Shown: positions 33,470-43,940 of the stretch, in pieces
Position numbering within the stretch: the first letter of the stretch is position 1
Layout: each line of letters opens with the position of its first letter
Source of the DNA: Enterobacter wuhouensis
GTDB taxonomy: Bacteria > Pseudomonadota > Gammaproteobacteria > Enterobacterales > Enterobacteriaceae
NCBI RefSeq assembly: GCF_004331265.1
Contig: NZ_SJOO01000005.1
Coordinates: forward strand, 62,001-126,000
Length of the DNA: 64,000 nucleotides
Direction of reading: 5' to 3'
Notes under the pieces: model-generated
Database searches by the model: none
The model's input: only the letters and a program-made list of their open reading frames with translations
Told to the model about the DNA's origin: nothing
Translations under genes and position numbers: made by a program

Positions 33470-33486
33470 TAAACATTGAGTAAACC
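33470..33486 (-). promoter_or_regulatory. PhoP box of the phoPQ promoter
   Basis: On the minus strand GGTTTA-CTCAA-TGTTTA is a perfect (G/T)GTTTA-N5-(G/T)GTTTA repeat. A -10 CATAAT follows 12 bases later, the spacing of class PhoP promoters, and the sequence TGTTTATCCCCA is shared with the E. coli phoPQ promoter as I remember it. Confidence 0.92.
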
Positions 33487-33499
33487 GGGGGAAAAGCAG

Positions 33500-33523
33500 C
33501 CCCCTTTCCGGGCGGAAAGGGGG
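33500..33523 (-). terminator. purB terminator
   Basis: Perfect ten-base arms CCCCCTTTCC and GGAAAGGGGG just past the purB stop; a short T-rich tract follows on the minus strand. Lies 14 bases upstream of the PhoP box. Confidence 0.8.
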
Positions 33524-33531
33524 GAGGGGCG

Positions 33532-35551
<2,020 letters not shown>

Positions 35552-35578
35552 ACGGTCTCCTTTATGTGTGCAATCGGG

Positions 35579-36691
35579 TTAAACAGCGGGCAGCGGCAGG
35601 CGCTGTTCAATGATCCCACCGCCCAGGCAGATTTCGCCGCTGTAGAAGACGGCAGACTGGCCTGGCGTGACGGCAGAAACCGGCTCGTCAAAACGCACGT
35701 CAATGCGGTCGTCATCCAGCGCGGTGACGGTGCAGGGGATGTCGGTCTGACGATAGCGCGTTTTAACCGTGCAGCGCAGCGTGCCCTCCAACGGTTCGCG
35801 GTCGACCCAGTGCAGCTGCTGTGCGATAAGCCCAATGGACATCAGACGCGGGTGGTCGTGGCCCTGCGCGACAATCAGGATATTGTTTTCGACATCTTTG
35901 TCGACAACGTACCATGGATCTTCGCTACCTTCTTTCGTACCGCCGATACCCAGACCTTTACGCTGGCCCAGGGTGTGGTACATCAGGCCCTGATGCTGAC
36001 CAATCTCTTCGCCATCGACGGTCACAATTTTGCCCGGCTGCGCAGGCAGGTAGCGTCCGAGGAATTCGCGGAATTTACGCTCGCCGATGAAGCAGATGCC
36101 GGTAGAATCTTTTTTCTTCGCGGTGATCAGGTCCAGCTCTTCGGCGATTTTTCGCACTTCCGGTTTTTCCAGCTCGCCGACCGGGAACAGGCTTTGGGCG
36201 ATCTGTTCGTGGCTCAGCGTATAGAGGAAATAGCTCTGATCTTTGTTGCCGTCCAGGCCGCGCAGCAGCTGGCTTTTGCCATTCACATCTGCGCGACGCA
36301 CGTAGTGACCGGTCGCAATGTAGTCTGCGCCCAAATCTTCCGCAGCGAATTCCAGGAAGGCTTTGAATTTAATCTCTTTGTTGCACAGGATATCCGGGTT
36401 CGGCGTGCGGCCCGCTTTGTACTCTTCGAGGAAGAGTTCAAAGACGTTGTCCCAGTATTCTGCGGCAAAGTTAACGGTGTGCAGTTCAATGCCGAGCTTG
36501 TCGCACACGGCCTGCGCATCGGCGAGATCCGCAGCGGCAGTGCAGTATTCCTCGCCATCGTCTTCCTCCCAGTTCTTCATGAACAGGCCCTCCACCTTAT
36601 GGCCCTGCTGTTGCAACAGGTAGGCGGAAACGGAGGAATCGACACCGCCGGACATGCCGACGATCACTTTTTTCTGGCTGTTATCTGACAT
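35579..36691 (-). CDS. mnmA: MnmA, tRNA 2-thiouridylase
   Basis: Final sulfur transferase making 2-thiouridine at U34 of Lys, Glu and Gln tRNAs. PP-loop [12 protein letters not shown], catalytic Cys pair in [12 protein letters not shown] and [11 protein letters not shown]. Start at 36691 ([12 protein letters not shown]) gives 370 residues; a longer open frame upstream lacks similarity. Follows nudJ. Confidence 0.97.
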   Translation of the reverse strand: MSDNSQKKVIVGMSGGVDSSVSAYLLQQQGHKVEGLFMKNWEEDDGEEYCTAAADLADAQAVCDKLGIELHTVNFAAEYWDNVFELFLEEYKAGRTPNPDILCNKEIKFKAFLEFAAEDLGADYIATGHYVRRADVNGKSQLLRGLDGNKDQSYFLYTLSHEQIAQSLFPVGELEKPEVRKIAEELDLITAKKKDSTGICFIGERKFREFLGRYLPAQPGKIVTVDGEEIGQHQGLMYHTLGQRKGLGIGGTKEGSEDPWYVVDKDVENNILIVAQGHDHPRLMSIGLIAQQLHWVDREPLEGTLRCTVKTRYRQTDIPCTVTALDDDRIDVRFDEPVSAVTPGQSAVFYSGEICLGGGIIEQRLPLPAV

Positions 36692-36731
36692 GGAATACTC
36701 ACGACATTGAACTTCAAGGCGGCATATTCTA

Positions 36732-37205
36732 TCACGCCCCCCCACCATTGGCACCCTCTGTAAACGGCCAGTTAAATTCGCCGATGACGTCAAGCGGCAG
36801 GCGCGTGCCTGACTGCCAGCAGCGAATGCTTTCCGCAACCAGCGGCGAGCGCAGGTTTGGCGCGTTCAGGATCTCCTCGGCAGTGACCCATAGGCAGCGA
36901 TCGATATCGTCATCATGCGGCTCAGTGGCGCACGTATCGCTAAGCTCAACGGCAAAAAGGAAGCGCAGGAAAGGGGTCTGGTCAGGGGCAATCCACTGGT
37001 GCATGCGAATAAATTGCTGCGGTTCAGCGTGGATCCCCGTCTCTTCCCAGAGCTCGCGCTTTGCGGCCTGCAGCAGCGTTTCGTTGGCTTCAAGATGTCC
37101 GGCGGGCTGGTTCCACAGCGCCTTACCGTTGATGCTCTCTTCAACAACCAGAAATTTGCCCTGCGCGTGAACCACGCAGGCGACGGTGACGTGAGGTTTA
37201 AACAT
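36732..37205 (-). CDS. nudJ: NudJ, Nudix pyrophosphatase
   Basis: Nudix hydrolase that in E. coli converts HMP-PP and nucleoside tri/diphosphates to monophosphates. The Nudix box [24 protein letters not shown] is complete except that the usual GX5E spacing starts from G-HLEAN-E. 157 residues against 153. Between rluE and mnmA, as in E. coli. Confidence 0.94.
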   Translation of the reverse strand: MFKPHVTVACVVHAQGKFLVVEESINGKALWNQPAGHLEANETLLQAAKRELWEETGIHAEPQQFIRMHQWIAPDQTPFLRFLFAVELSDTCATEPHDDDIDRCLWVTAEEILNAPNLRSPLVAESIRCWQSGTRLPLDVIGEFNWPFTEGANGGGA

Positions 37206-37214
37206 ACTCTCTCC

Positions 37215-37868
37215 TTAAGGGGCAACGTCGCGCCATTCGCCGTTTGCCAGCAAATCCAGCGTGTAGTTGCCCATGGCATAGCGGATCAGGCGCAGGGTAG
37301 GGAAGCCCACGTGGGCGGTCATGCGGCGAACCTGGCGGTTGCGGCCTTCATAAAGGGTGATTTTAAGCCAGCTTGTCGGAATGGATTTGCGTTCGCGAAT
37401 CGGCGGATTGCGCGGCCACAGCCACTCCGGCTCATTCACGCGTTCAATACCTGCCGGCAGGGTTGGACCGTCGTTTAAGGTGACCCCGGCGCGGAGTTTT
37501 GCCAGGGTTTCGTCGTCCGGCTCGCCTTCCACCTGCACGAAATAGATTTTCCCGGTGCGTTTGCCCGGCTGGGTGAGTTTTGCCTGTAACGCACCATCGT
37601 TGGTTAAGACCAGCAGCCCTTCGCTGTCGCGGTCCAGTCGCCCGGCGGCGTAGACGCCCTGAACGGGGATGTAGTCCTTCAGCGTGCTGCGCCCGGCCTC
37701 GTCGGTGAACTGCGGCAAAACATCGTAGGGTTTATTGAACAGAATCACCCGCGTTGGCTGGGTTTCTTGCGGCTTTTTGGCGGCTTGTCGCGAGCTGAAT
37801 CGCTCAACCCGGTGTTTTCTAAAAGAAGTTTTCTTCATGGTATTTTCAGGCGTTATCAATTGCCGCAT
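37215..37868 (-). CDS. rluE: RluE, 23S rRNA pseudouridine 2457 synthase
   Basis: Modifies U2457 of 23S rRNA. The RsuA/RluB/E/F motif with catalytic Asp is [16 protein letters not shown] near residue 78, and the C-terminal [12 protein letters not shown] region is typical. The 217-residue reading starts at ATG 37868 as annotated in E. coli, but a consensus -10 TATAAT overlaps that ATG (37867-37872), so the real start may be ATG 37838 ([12 protein letters not shown]). Confidence 0.94.
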   Translation of the reverse strand: MRQLITPENTMKKTSFRKHRVERFSSRQAAKKPQETQPTRVILFNKPYDVLPQFTDEAGRSTLKDYIPVQGVYAAGRLDRDSEGLLVLTNDGALQAKLTQPGKRTGKIYFVQVEGEPDDETLAKLRAGVTLNDGPTLPAGIERVNEPEWLWPRNPPIRERKSIPTSWLKITLYEGRNRQVRRMTAHVGFPTLRLIRYAMGNYTLDLLANGEWRDVAP

Positions 37869-37985
37869 TATAGCCTAATAACGAAGACCTTTCATGGCGG
37901 CAGACAATCAGGTAGTATCGAAAGGCTCATTACAATTTATTAACATAAGATCAGTAACAACCAGAAGCGCTCGAAGGAGAGGTTA

Positions 37986-39236
37986 ATGGAAAGCAAAGTA
38001 GTTGTTCCGGCGGAAGGTAAAAAGATCACCCTGCAAAACGGCAAGATTAACGTTCCTCACAACCCGATCATCCCGTTCATTGAAGGCGACGGTATCGGTG
38101 TAGACGTTACCCCGGCAATGCTGAAAGTGGTTGATGCCGCTGTTGAGAAAGCCTACAAAGGCGAGCGTAAAATTTCCTGGATGGAAATTTACACCGGTGA
38201 AAAATCTACTCAAGTTTATGGCCAGGACGTTTGGCTGCCAGCTGAAACGCTGGACCTGATCCGCGATTACCGCGTAGCTATTAAAGGCCCGCTGACCACG
38301 CCAGTTGGCGGCGGCATTCGTTCCCTGAACGTAGCCCTGCGTCAGGAACTGGATCTGTACGTGTGCCTGCGTCCGGTGCGTTACTACCAGGGTACTCCAA
38401 GCCCGGTTAAGCACCCAGAACTGACCGACATGGTTATCTTCCGCGAAAACTCAGAAGATATCTACGCGGGTATCGAATGGAAAGCGGACTCTGCAGATGC
38501 AGAAAAAGTGATTAAATTCCTGCGCGAAGAGATGGGCGTGAAGAAGATTCGCTTCCCTGAGCATTGCGGTATCGGCATTAAGCCATGCTCCGAAGACGGG
38601 ACCAAGCGTCTGGTGCGTGCGGCCATCGAATACGCTATCACCAACGATCGCGACTCTGTGACCCTGGTTCACAAAGGCAACATCATGAAGTTCACCGAAG
38701 GCGCGTTCAAAGACTGGGGCTACCAGCTGGCGACCGAAGAGTTCGGCGGCGAGCTGATCGACGGCGGCCCGTGGCAGAAGATTAAGAACCCGAACACCGG
38801 CAAAGAGATCGTCATTAAAGATGTGATCGCCGATGCGTTCCTGCAGCAGATCCTGCTGCGTCCTGCTGAATATGACGTGATCGCCTGTATGAACCTGAAC
38901 GGTGACTACATCTCTGACGCCCTGGCAGCGCAGGTTGGCGGTATCGGTATCGCTCCGGGCGCGAACATCGGTGACGAGTGCGCCCTGTTCGAAGCGACCC
39001 ACGGCACTGCGCCTAAATATGCGGGCCAGGACAAAGTGAACCCGGGCTCTATCATCCTGTCCGCAGAGATGATGCTGCGTCATATGGAATGGTTCGAAGC
39101 CGCAGACCTGATCGTTAAAGGTATGGAAGGCGCGATTAACGCGAAAACCGTCACCTATGACTTCGAACGTCTGATGGAAGGCGCTAAGCTGCTGAAATGC
39201 TCAGAGTTTGGCGACGCGATTATCGCGAATATGTAA
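37986..39236 (+). CDS. icd: Icd, NADP-dependent isocitrate dehydrogenase
   Basis: TCA-cycle enzyme, 416 residues. Substrate loop with the AceK-phosphorylated Ser in [13 protein letters not shown] (about residue 113), metal-binding Asp cluster, and NADP site [16 protein letters not shown]. The C-terminus [12 protein letters not shown] is intact. The 3' end is the attachment site of prophage e14 in E. coli, and here a degraded copy of that end occurs at 41771-41877. Confidence 0.98.
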   Translation: MESKVVVPAEGKKITLQNGKINVPHNPIIPFIEGDGIGVDVTPAMLKVVDAAVEKAYKGERKISWMEIYTGEKSTQVYGQDVWLPAETLDLIRDYRVAIKGPLTTPVGGGIRSLNVALRQELDLYVCLRPVRYYQGTPSPVKHPELTDMVIFRENSEDIYAGIEWKADSADAEKVIKFLREEMGVKKIRFPEHCGIGIKPCSEDGTKRLVRAAIEYAITNDRDSVTLVHKGNIMKFTEGAFKDWGYQLATEEFGGELIDGGPWQKIKNPNTGKEIVIKDVIADAFLQQILLRPAEYDVIACMNLNGDYISDALAAQVGGIGIAPGANIGDECALFEATHGTAPKYAGQDKVNPGSIILSAEMMLRHMEWFEAADLIVKGMEGAINAKTVTYDFERLMEGAKLLKCSEFGDAIIANM

Positions 39237-39258
39237 TCCACGAGTTGGGTTAAACAAG

Positions 39259-39286
39259 AACGGGAGCCAGTGGGTTCCCGTTTTTA
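39259..39286 (+). terminator. icd terminator
   Basis: AACGGGAGCC and GGTTCCCGTT arms with TTTTT. A close copy of this terminator lies at 41904-41932, beyond the icd fragment. Confidence 0.9.
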
Positions 39287-39400
39287 TTATTACCTCCTGA
39301 ATGGTTATTAAAAATTTATCAAAAATTTTTAATAACAGAGGGTTACGATGTTTCTCTCTTCAAGCTTTGCTTAAGAACTAAACTCATGCAGCTGATTATT

Positions 39401-39535
39401 TCAATAATCAGGTTCAAAAACACAAATTGATTCCGGGTCATATGCTATTTCGCGCTCGGCTTCACTGGCTAGGTATGTTAGATACTCTTCACGGGTTTGG
39501 GCTTGTGCAAAACGTCCACACAGATAAACCTCCAG
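39401..39535 (-). pseudogene. Possible gene remnant (44-codon tail)
   Basis: On the minus strand an open stretch ends ...QTREEYLTYLASEAEREIAYDPE...FEPDY and stop at 39401-39403. The composition looks protein-like, but there is no convincing start: an in-frame stop lies just upstream at 39536-39538. I do not recognise the protein. It could be the 3' remnant of an element gene; a chance frame is also possible. The rest of 39287-39729 shows no supported gene. Confidence 0.25.
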
Positions 39536-39599
39536 TCAAAGCCATGACAGAAAGTATCGGGCAGGGTGAGATGCCGTGCGCATTAATTAAGACTCAGCA

Positions 39600-39629
39600 C
39601 GCGATTTTACTATCACTAGTAAAACCGCG
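39600..39629. repeat. Inverted repeat in the islet
   Basis: CGCGATTTTAC and GTAAAACCGCG pair over 11 bases with one mismatch around an eight-base loop. It lies 100 bases upstream of the immunity gene and is followed by TATAATGG, a possible -10 (about 39630-39635) for that gene. Confidence 0.45.
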
Positions 39630-39729
39630 TATAATGGCTGATAATACATCAAAATATTTTTCGCAATATCCGCGTTACGAGATAGGCTATTACTAACGGA
39701 TAATATGAATTTTGAGATGGGATGTGAGC

Positions 39730-40062
39730 ATGAAGTATTACGCGAAAAATATTCACTGGGGCCTTTTAGTGTACCTCGTTCTTGTATTTGTATTACGGGA
39801 CGATTTTGATAATCCATTGGCAAGATTGTTTCTTGTAATAGGCTTTATAAGTGTCTTTACTTTCCCAGTGGCTAAGGGTTTTTTAGAGAATTTTTCTCGT
39901 AGATATTATAGTAAAGAGTATTGGACGAAAGGTTTTTATACAGAAACACCCATGAAAAATGGCATATATGCAATGTATTATATGTTTGTTTTCTTTATGT
40001 CAATACCCATATGCATAATTACGTTTATAATTCTTGTTTTAAAAAGAATGGCCACAAAATAG
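39730..40062 (+). CDS. E1-type immunity protein to a pore-forming colicin
   Basis: 110-residue polytopic membrane protein with about three hydrophobic segments (8-25, 30-50, 84-104). The N-terminus MKYYAKNIHWGLLVYLVLVFVL and the spacing of TM segments resemble the colicin E1 immunity protein from memory. It is convergent with the colicin-like gene, stop codons 13 bases apart, the classic layout for pore-forming colicins. It should protect the producer by acting on the channel in the inner membrane. Start chosen at 39730; ATG 39712 is in frame upstream. Confidence 0.78.
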   Translation: MKYYAKNIHWGLLVYLVLVFVLRDDFDNPLARLFLVIGFISVFTFPVAKGFLENFSRRYYSKEYWTKGFYTETPMKNGIYAMYYMFVFFMSIPICIITFIILVLKRMATK

Positions 40063-40067
40063 TGGCC
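40050..40067 (-). terminator. Hairpin between colicin and immunity genes
   Basis: GGCCAC and GTGGCC around six bases, overlapping the immunity stop codon. On the minus strand a T-rich tract (ATTCTTTTT) follows, so it can terminate the colicin transcript. Confidence 0.55.
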
Positions 40068-40075
40068 GTGTAATA

Positions 40076-41188
40076 TTACTTAGAAAGTAAAGCTATAGTT
40101 TTATTTACCAGGCTTTCATTTACTAAAGCAGAAACTGCAGTCATAACTACGATGTAACCTAAAATACCGAGTGGAGTGCCAAGGATAATACTAAACGCCC
40201 AGGCTGCCACAATCCCTGCATCATGAGCCAGGATCATTGAACCTGCTTTTACGAAAAATGAACGCCAATCGCCAGTTTTGATTGCATTTACAAGAGAGTT
40301 AGTCAGGTCATAAACATCCATCGTAATACCGACAATTCCAAATGTCTTACCAAACATTTTCAAATTACTTGCAACTTGAGCTCGGTTGGTCGCTGCCAAA
40401 GCATTAGCAATAGCTGTCCGGTTGGAAACTGTTAAATTAGCATCCAGGATAGCTTGGTTTTTTGTAAACGCAGCAATAGCTTTGTTTACATCCATCATTG
40501 CATTCCCTTTAGCTGCCGCCGCCAATTCTTTGGCTATAGCAGCTTGCTGTGCACCATACTTCGCCCCAACTTCCTTATAAAAATCAGCCGTGATTTTGAC
40601 AGCGGCGGCATACTCACCACGCTCTTTTACGCCTTCGTTATAAGCCTTGGTCAGTGATGGCACTTCAACAAATTTATACTTTCCAGTGAACACCTCAATT
40701 TGTGTTCCGTGGCCTACACCGCTTTCACGGTAAACTGGCGTCATGATACCAATTTTACCATCTTGCAGTTTGAAGTTTGATGGAATGGTTCCTTTCCTAA
40801 CCAAACTTGCAGCATCATTCCAGTTACTGACACCTCCATCTACACCTTTCCCACCATTGCTGGCAGGTGTCGAAACGCCGGTGAAACCACTTGATACATT
40901 CGAATTAAGATTAGATCCGTTTACACTCACGCCATGATTCTCACCAGCGATATTTGCCTGAAAGCCTCCGTCGCCATCACTGCGAATGTTAGATACTTGT
41001 GAGGGACTAATCTGAGTACCGCCAAAACTATTAAATTGAGCCGCAATATCTGATGCTGAAGGTGCCCGGGTGCCTGTCGGGTTACCTTTTCCGTCTAATT
41101 TGATACCACCACCGCCAATGCTGCCGGAGTCATCTCCACCTGAATGAACACCATCATTCCAGGAACCACCAAAACCCGTCCACGCCAT
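40076..41188 (-). CDS. Pore-forming colicin-like bacteriocin
   Basis: 370-residue toxin. Residues 1-125 are Gly/Ser/Asn-rich and disordered-looking (translocation region; NDGVHS near residue 11 recalls the colicin N segment NDGFHS that binds TolA). Residues 140-185 form a compact middle section (receptor binding?). Residues 190-370 match the E1-type channel domain: ADFYKEVGAKYG, ALAATNRAQVASNL, TGDWRSFFVKA, then the hydrophobic hairpin AAWAFSIILGTPLGILGYIVVM. No signal peptide and no lysis gene are seen, as for a colicin. A LexA box lies upstream. ATG 41188 follows AGAGGGATATAGTT. Low GC marks it as acquired. Confidence 0.88.
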   Translation of the reverse strand: MAWTGFGGSWNDGVHSGGDDSGSIGGGGIKLDGKGNPTGTRAPSASDIAAQFNSFGGTQISPSQVSNIRSDGDGGFQANIAGENHGVSVNGSNLNSNVSSGFTGVSTPASNGGKGVDGGVSNWNDAASLVRKGTIPSNFKLQDGKIGIMTPVYRESGVGHGTQIEVFTGKYKFVEVPSLTKAYNEGVKERGEYAAAVKITADFYKEVGAKYGAQQAAIAKELAAAAKGNAMMDVNKAIAAFTKNQAILDANLTVSNRTAIANALAATNRAQVASNLKMFGKTFGIVGITMDVYDLTNSLVNAIKTGDWRSFFVKAGSMILAHDAGIVAAWAFSIILGTPLGILGYIVVMTAVSALVNESLVNKTIALLSK

Positions 41189-41268
41189 AACTATATCCCT
41201 CTAATTATTTGAAATTTTAAAAATAAATTTAATTGTCTTTTTGGGGAAGAATAAAAATTGCAATGATG

Positions 41269-41284
41269 CTGTATGTATATACAG
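41269..41284 (-). promoter_or_regulatory. LexA (SOS) box of the colicin-like gene
   Basis: CTGTATGTATATACAG is a perfect CTG-N10-CAG palindrome with the preferred AT-rich centre, about 81 bases upstream of the start codon. SOS control is the rule for colicins, so the gene should be induced by DNA damage. Confidence 0.93.
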
Positions 41285-41340
41285 CTGTATTGAATTTACA
41301 CTCGCCTATTTTTTTAGTCAACGTCTATTATTAACTAACT

Positions 41341-41741
41341 ACTAAAATTAATAGGTGCTTGTCTGCGGGGGGATATTATTTTCCTTGTGAAAATCCCTTA
41401 GGGATAGTGGGATTCATTGGTAATAAAAACTTCAGTCTCTAATTCAATTTTATTGAAGATAACCTTTCGCTATTACAAAATGTCTAAATTCCTAAATGAT
41501 TCTACTGACGATAAATAAAAAAGAAGATTGATGGCGTGAAAATGCTAAGTGAATGATATATAGATAATACCCATGATTTCATCCCCTGTGAACTAGCCTA
41601 TTTTACAATAGGAATGTTTATGCTTATAGCGGAAAATGGTGATCAAAATCCAAAAGATATCTCAACTTAATCACTGTGGTAGTGATAATGCGATGAGGTG
41701 AAAATTGAAGGCAAGATTTGTGTTTTTTTACACAAAAACCA
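41341..41741. other. AT-rich stretch without a supported gene
   Basis: About 400 AT-rich bases between the colicin promoter and the icd fragment. Only short frames occur. One small inverted repeat is visible (CCTATT-TTAC-AATAGG, near 41594-41609). No integrase, phage gene or insertion sequence is recognisable. Confidence 0.6.
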
Positions 41742-41770
41742 GCGAGTAATGGTTGTACCAGGAAACACCG

Positions 41771-41877
41771 CTGCGCCATCTGGAATGGTTTGATGCCGCA
41801 GAACTGGACGTCAAAGGTATGGAAGGCGCTAAGCTGCTGAAATGCTATGAGTTTGACGACGCGATTATTGCGAATAG
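41771..41877 (+). pseudogene. icd: Degraded second copy of the icd 3' end
   Basis: Matches the last ~160 bases of icd ([35 protein letters not shown]) but with scattered substitutions, a lost stop codon (AATAGG for AATATG TAA), and a 51-base in-frame deletion. The deletion lies between two copies of ATGGAAGGCGC that are present in intact icd at 39123 and 39174, so it arose by direct-repeat recombination. It marks the far border of the colicin islet and is best read as an attachment-site duplication left by integration at icd. Confidence 0.9.
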
Positions 41878-41903
41878 GTCGTCCACCTGCTGTGTAAGAC
41901 GAG

Positions 41904-41932
41904 AATGGGAGCCGAAAGGTTCCCGTTTTTTT
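41904..41932 (+). terminator. Duplicated icd terminator
   Basis: AATGGGAGCC-GAAA-GGTTCCCGTT followed by T run, clearly related to the terminator at 39259-39286 and placed the same way after the icd fragment. Confidence 0.85.
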
Positions 41933-41988
41933 ATGCCATTCTATATACTACGTGCTTCATTATTAGAACGTCAGACGAGAGACACACC

Positions 41989-42234
41989 ATGAATAACGCC
42001 ATCCCGCTAAAATTTTATGACATCGTTGATGAATATGCTTCTGAAACCGAACGGCCGGTAGGCGAGCCAGAGCGCGATCCGCTGGCGCACTATTTTCAGC
42101 TGCTGATTACCCGCTTGAGCAACAATGAGGAAATCAGTGAGGAGGCACAGCTGGAGATGGCTCAGGAAGCGGGTATCCAGGCGCATCGCGTTGACGATGT
42201 TGCTAACTTCCTGAATCAGTGGGGCAACGAGTAA
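41989..42234 (+). CDS. ymjA: YmjA family small protein (DUF2543)
   Basis: 81-residue acidic cytosolic protein of unknown function, matching E. coli YmjA over its length ([45 protein letters not shown]). ATG 41989 chosen from that match; the frame is open further upstream into the terminator region. Its last 32 bases overlap, in antisense, the end of the convergent EAL gene. Confidence 0.88.
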   Translation: MNNAIPLKFYDIVDEYASETERPVGEPERDPLAHYFQLLITRLSNNEEISEEAQLEMAQEAGIQAHRVDDVANFLNQWGNE

Positions 42235-43726
42235 CGTTGCCCGCGAGGACTTCCGCCAGTTCGCTTCGGGTCAATGATTTTGAAAAGAACCAGCCCTGGA
42301 TCAGCGCGTCTGGATAGCGTTCAGCAATAAAGTTGAACTGCGCCGCACTCTCCACGCCCTCAAACACGAGCGTTTTGTTCAGACGGGAGAGGGCGTCGCT
42401 AAAGATAGCAAAGATATTCTGCTTATAATCTTCGCTGATCCCATCCACCAGCGACTTGTCGATTTTGATCTCGTCGTACTGAAGGTGTGACAGCCTGGCG
42501 AGGTTGGAGTTTTGCACGCCAAAATCATCGATGGATATTTTGACGCCTGCCATTTTTAACTCTTCGCAGAACCCTTCGAGTATGCCCGCGCTGGAGACGG
42601 CATTTTCCGACAGCTCGACCTTAATCAGCGATAAGGGTAGGTTATTGAGCGTACACGCGCGGCGCAGCACGCTCATGAAACGGCCATCTTCAATCTCTGT
42701 TCTGCCAACATTGATGGAAATGACCAGCTGATATTGGCTGGCAAGCGCGCCTATTTCTGAAAGGGCTTTGTGAATCATATTGGAATAGTAAATAGTGTAG
42801 AGCCCAATTTTTTTTATCAGCGGAATAAAAAGCTCAGGGGAGACATTCATATGATTATTGTCGCGCCAGCGCGACAGCACTTCTATACCCACGATTTTTT
42901 TATCCTGCACCCGGATAATGGGCTGGTAGTTCGCGCTTATGGTGTTGTGCTTCACCGCACTGACCAGCTTTCTCTCCAGAGAAAAACGATCTTCATAGAG
43001 CCGAACGGAAAAGAGCGACAGGGAAATCCAGATAAAATATAAGAACGCACAAAGAAGAATAAATACGACGGCAGATAATGATGCCAGTCCCGAATCGTGA
43101 TGTTTCACCGTAACGCACAAATCCCATCGGGTGCTGCACTGCGTCACGGTAAGCGTGAATAAGGACGACTGCAGCCAGCTCCGCTGCTCTAAGTCTGGTG
43201 AGACGGAGAAAAATGTTCTGCCGAAGTCTTTTGTTGTCGAAGTGAGCGAGTAACTGGCCGTGACCGGCGTGAATTTGTCATAGGCATTGCGAGAGGTGAA
43301 AATAATCACGCTATTGTAAATTGCGGCGTTGCCTGTAAAAAAATCCCTTTGAGAAAACTGTGCGAGGGTAAAACCATTCTCGGTATGATGCAGCCCGGAA
43401 GGCAAAGCGACGGGAGTTGCCAGCTTTCCCCAAAACGCCGTACAGGCGATTTTTCCTTTTTCGATATAGCCAACATCGCCAAAATAGGCGCTTTCCAGCT
43501 TACTTTTTCTGTAGTTATCCAGGCTGCGTTTGTCGCATCCCTGGGTAGTAATGCTTTTCAGGGCCAGCGCCACGCTCTGAGATAAGTCCTCCGAGTAATG
43601 CAGCAGCGTATGGGATATCTCACGCTGTTTATTCTTTTGCTGCCCGGTAATCACCGCATTGACCGCAAACAGAGACAGGATGACCAGAAGCGTTGAAATG
43701 ATCGCAACGGTAATGATCTTTTTCAT
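42203..43726 (-). CDS. CSS-motif EAL cyclic-di-GMP phosphodiesterase
   Basis: 507-residue inner-membrane protein: TM1 (6-28), periplasmic CSS-type domain with Cys residues ([17 protein letters not shown]), TM2 (about 222-245), then a cytosolic EAL domain. Catalytic set appears present in variant form: EVLSRW for EALLRW, SINVG, ELSE, DDFG, IDKS, FEGVE, QGWFF. It should degrade c-di-GMP in response to periplasmic redox, as for the E. coli Pde CSS proteins. Divergent from a second CSS-EAL gene. Which E. coli paralogue it matches is unclear. Confidence 0.88.
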   Translation of the reverse strand: MKKIITVAIISTLLVILSLFAVNAVITGQQKNKQREISHTLLHYSEDLSQSVALALKSITTQGCDKRSLDNYRKSKLESAYFGDVGYIEKGKIACTAFWGKLATPVALPSGLHHTENGFTLAQFSQRDFFTGNAAIYNSVIIFTSRNAYDKFTPVTASYSLTSTTKDFGRTFFSVSPDLEQRSWLQSSLFTLTVTQCSTRWDLCVTVKHHDSGLASLSAVVFILLCAFLYFIWISLSLFSVRLYEDRFSLERKLVSAVKHNTISANYQPIIRVQDKKIVGIEVLSRWRDNNHMNVSPELFIPLIKKIGLYTIYYSNMIHKALSEIGALASQYQLVISINVGRTEIEDGRFMSVLRRACTLNNLPLSLIKVELSENAVSSAGILEGFCEELKMAGVKISIDDFGVQNSNLARLSHLQYDEIKIDKSLVDGISEDYKQNIFAIFSDALSRLNKTLVFEGVESAAQFNFIAERYPDALIQGWFFSKSLTRSELAEVLAGNVTRCPTDSGS

Positions 43727-43940
43727 TTTCCTGTTGTCCCGTCAGGTCCCTGTTTTCAAGAATCTTAACACAGGCAGGGCAGGGAACAAGCCTGACAATA
43801 ACGCTGCCTAATACAAAAGTATCAGTGATTTAAGATTAACCTTAACTACGCTCTTAAGAGTAAAGTGTGCGGCGCTGAATTAGCTTTTACGTCTAATTCA
43901 ACAAGTCATAACCGCTTGTTTTTTCTCCTAAGGAAAAATC

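Noticed and set aside
39427..39696. 89-codon plus-strand frame in the islet
   Set aside because: No ribosome site, no hydrophobic or domain pattern, and it runs through the inverted repeat at 39600-39629.
41284..41300. Second overlapping LexA box at the colicin promoter
   Set aside because: CTGTATTGAATTTACAC lacks the correctly spaced CAG half, so only one box is supported.
41753..41992. 79-codon frame covering the icd fragment
   Set aside because: It is the leftover reading frame of duplicated icd 3' sequence that has lost its stop and runs into the terminator, so it is treated as pseudogene.
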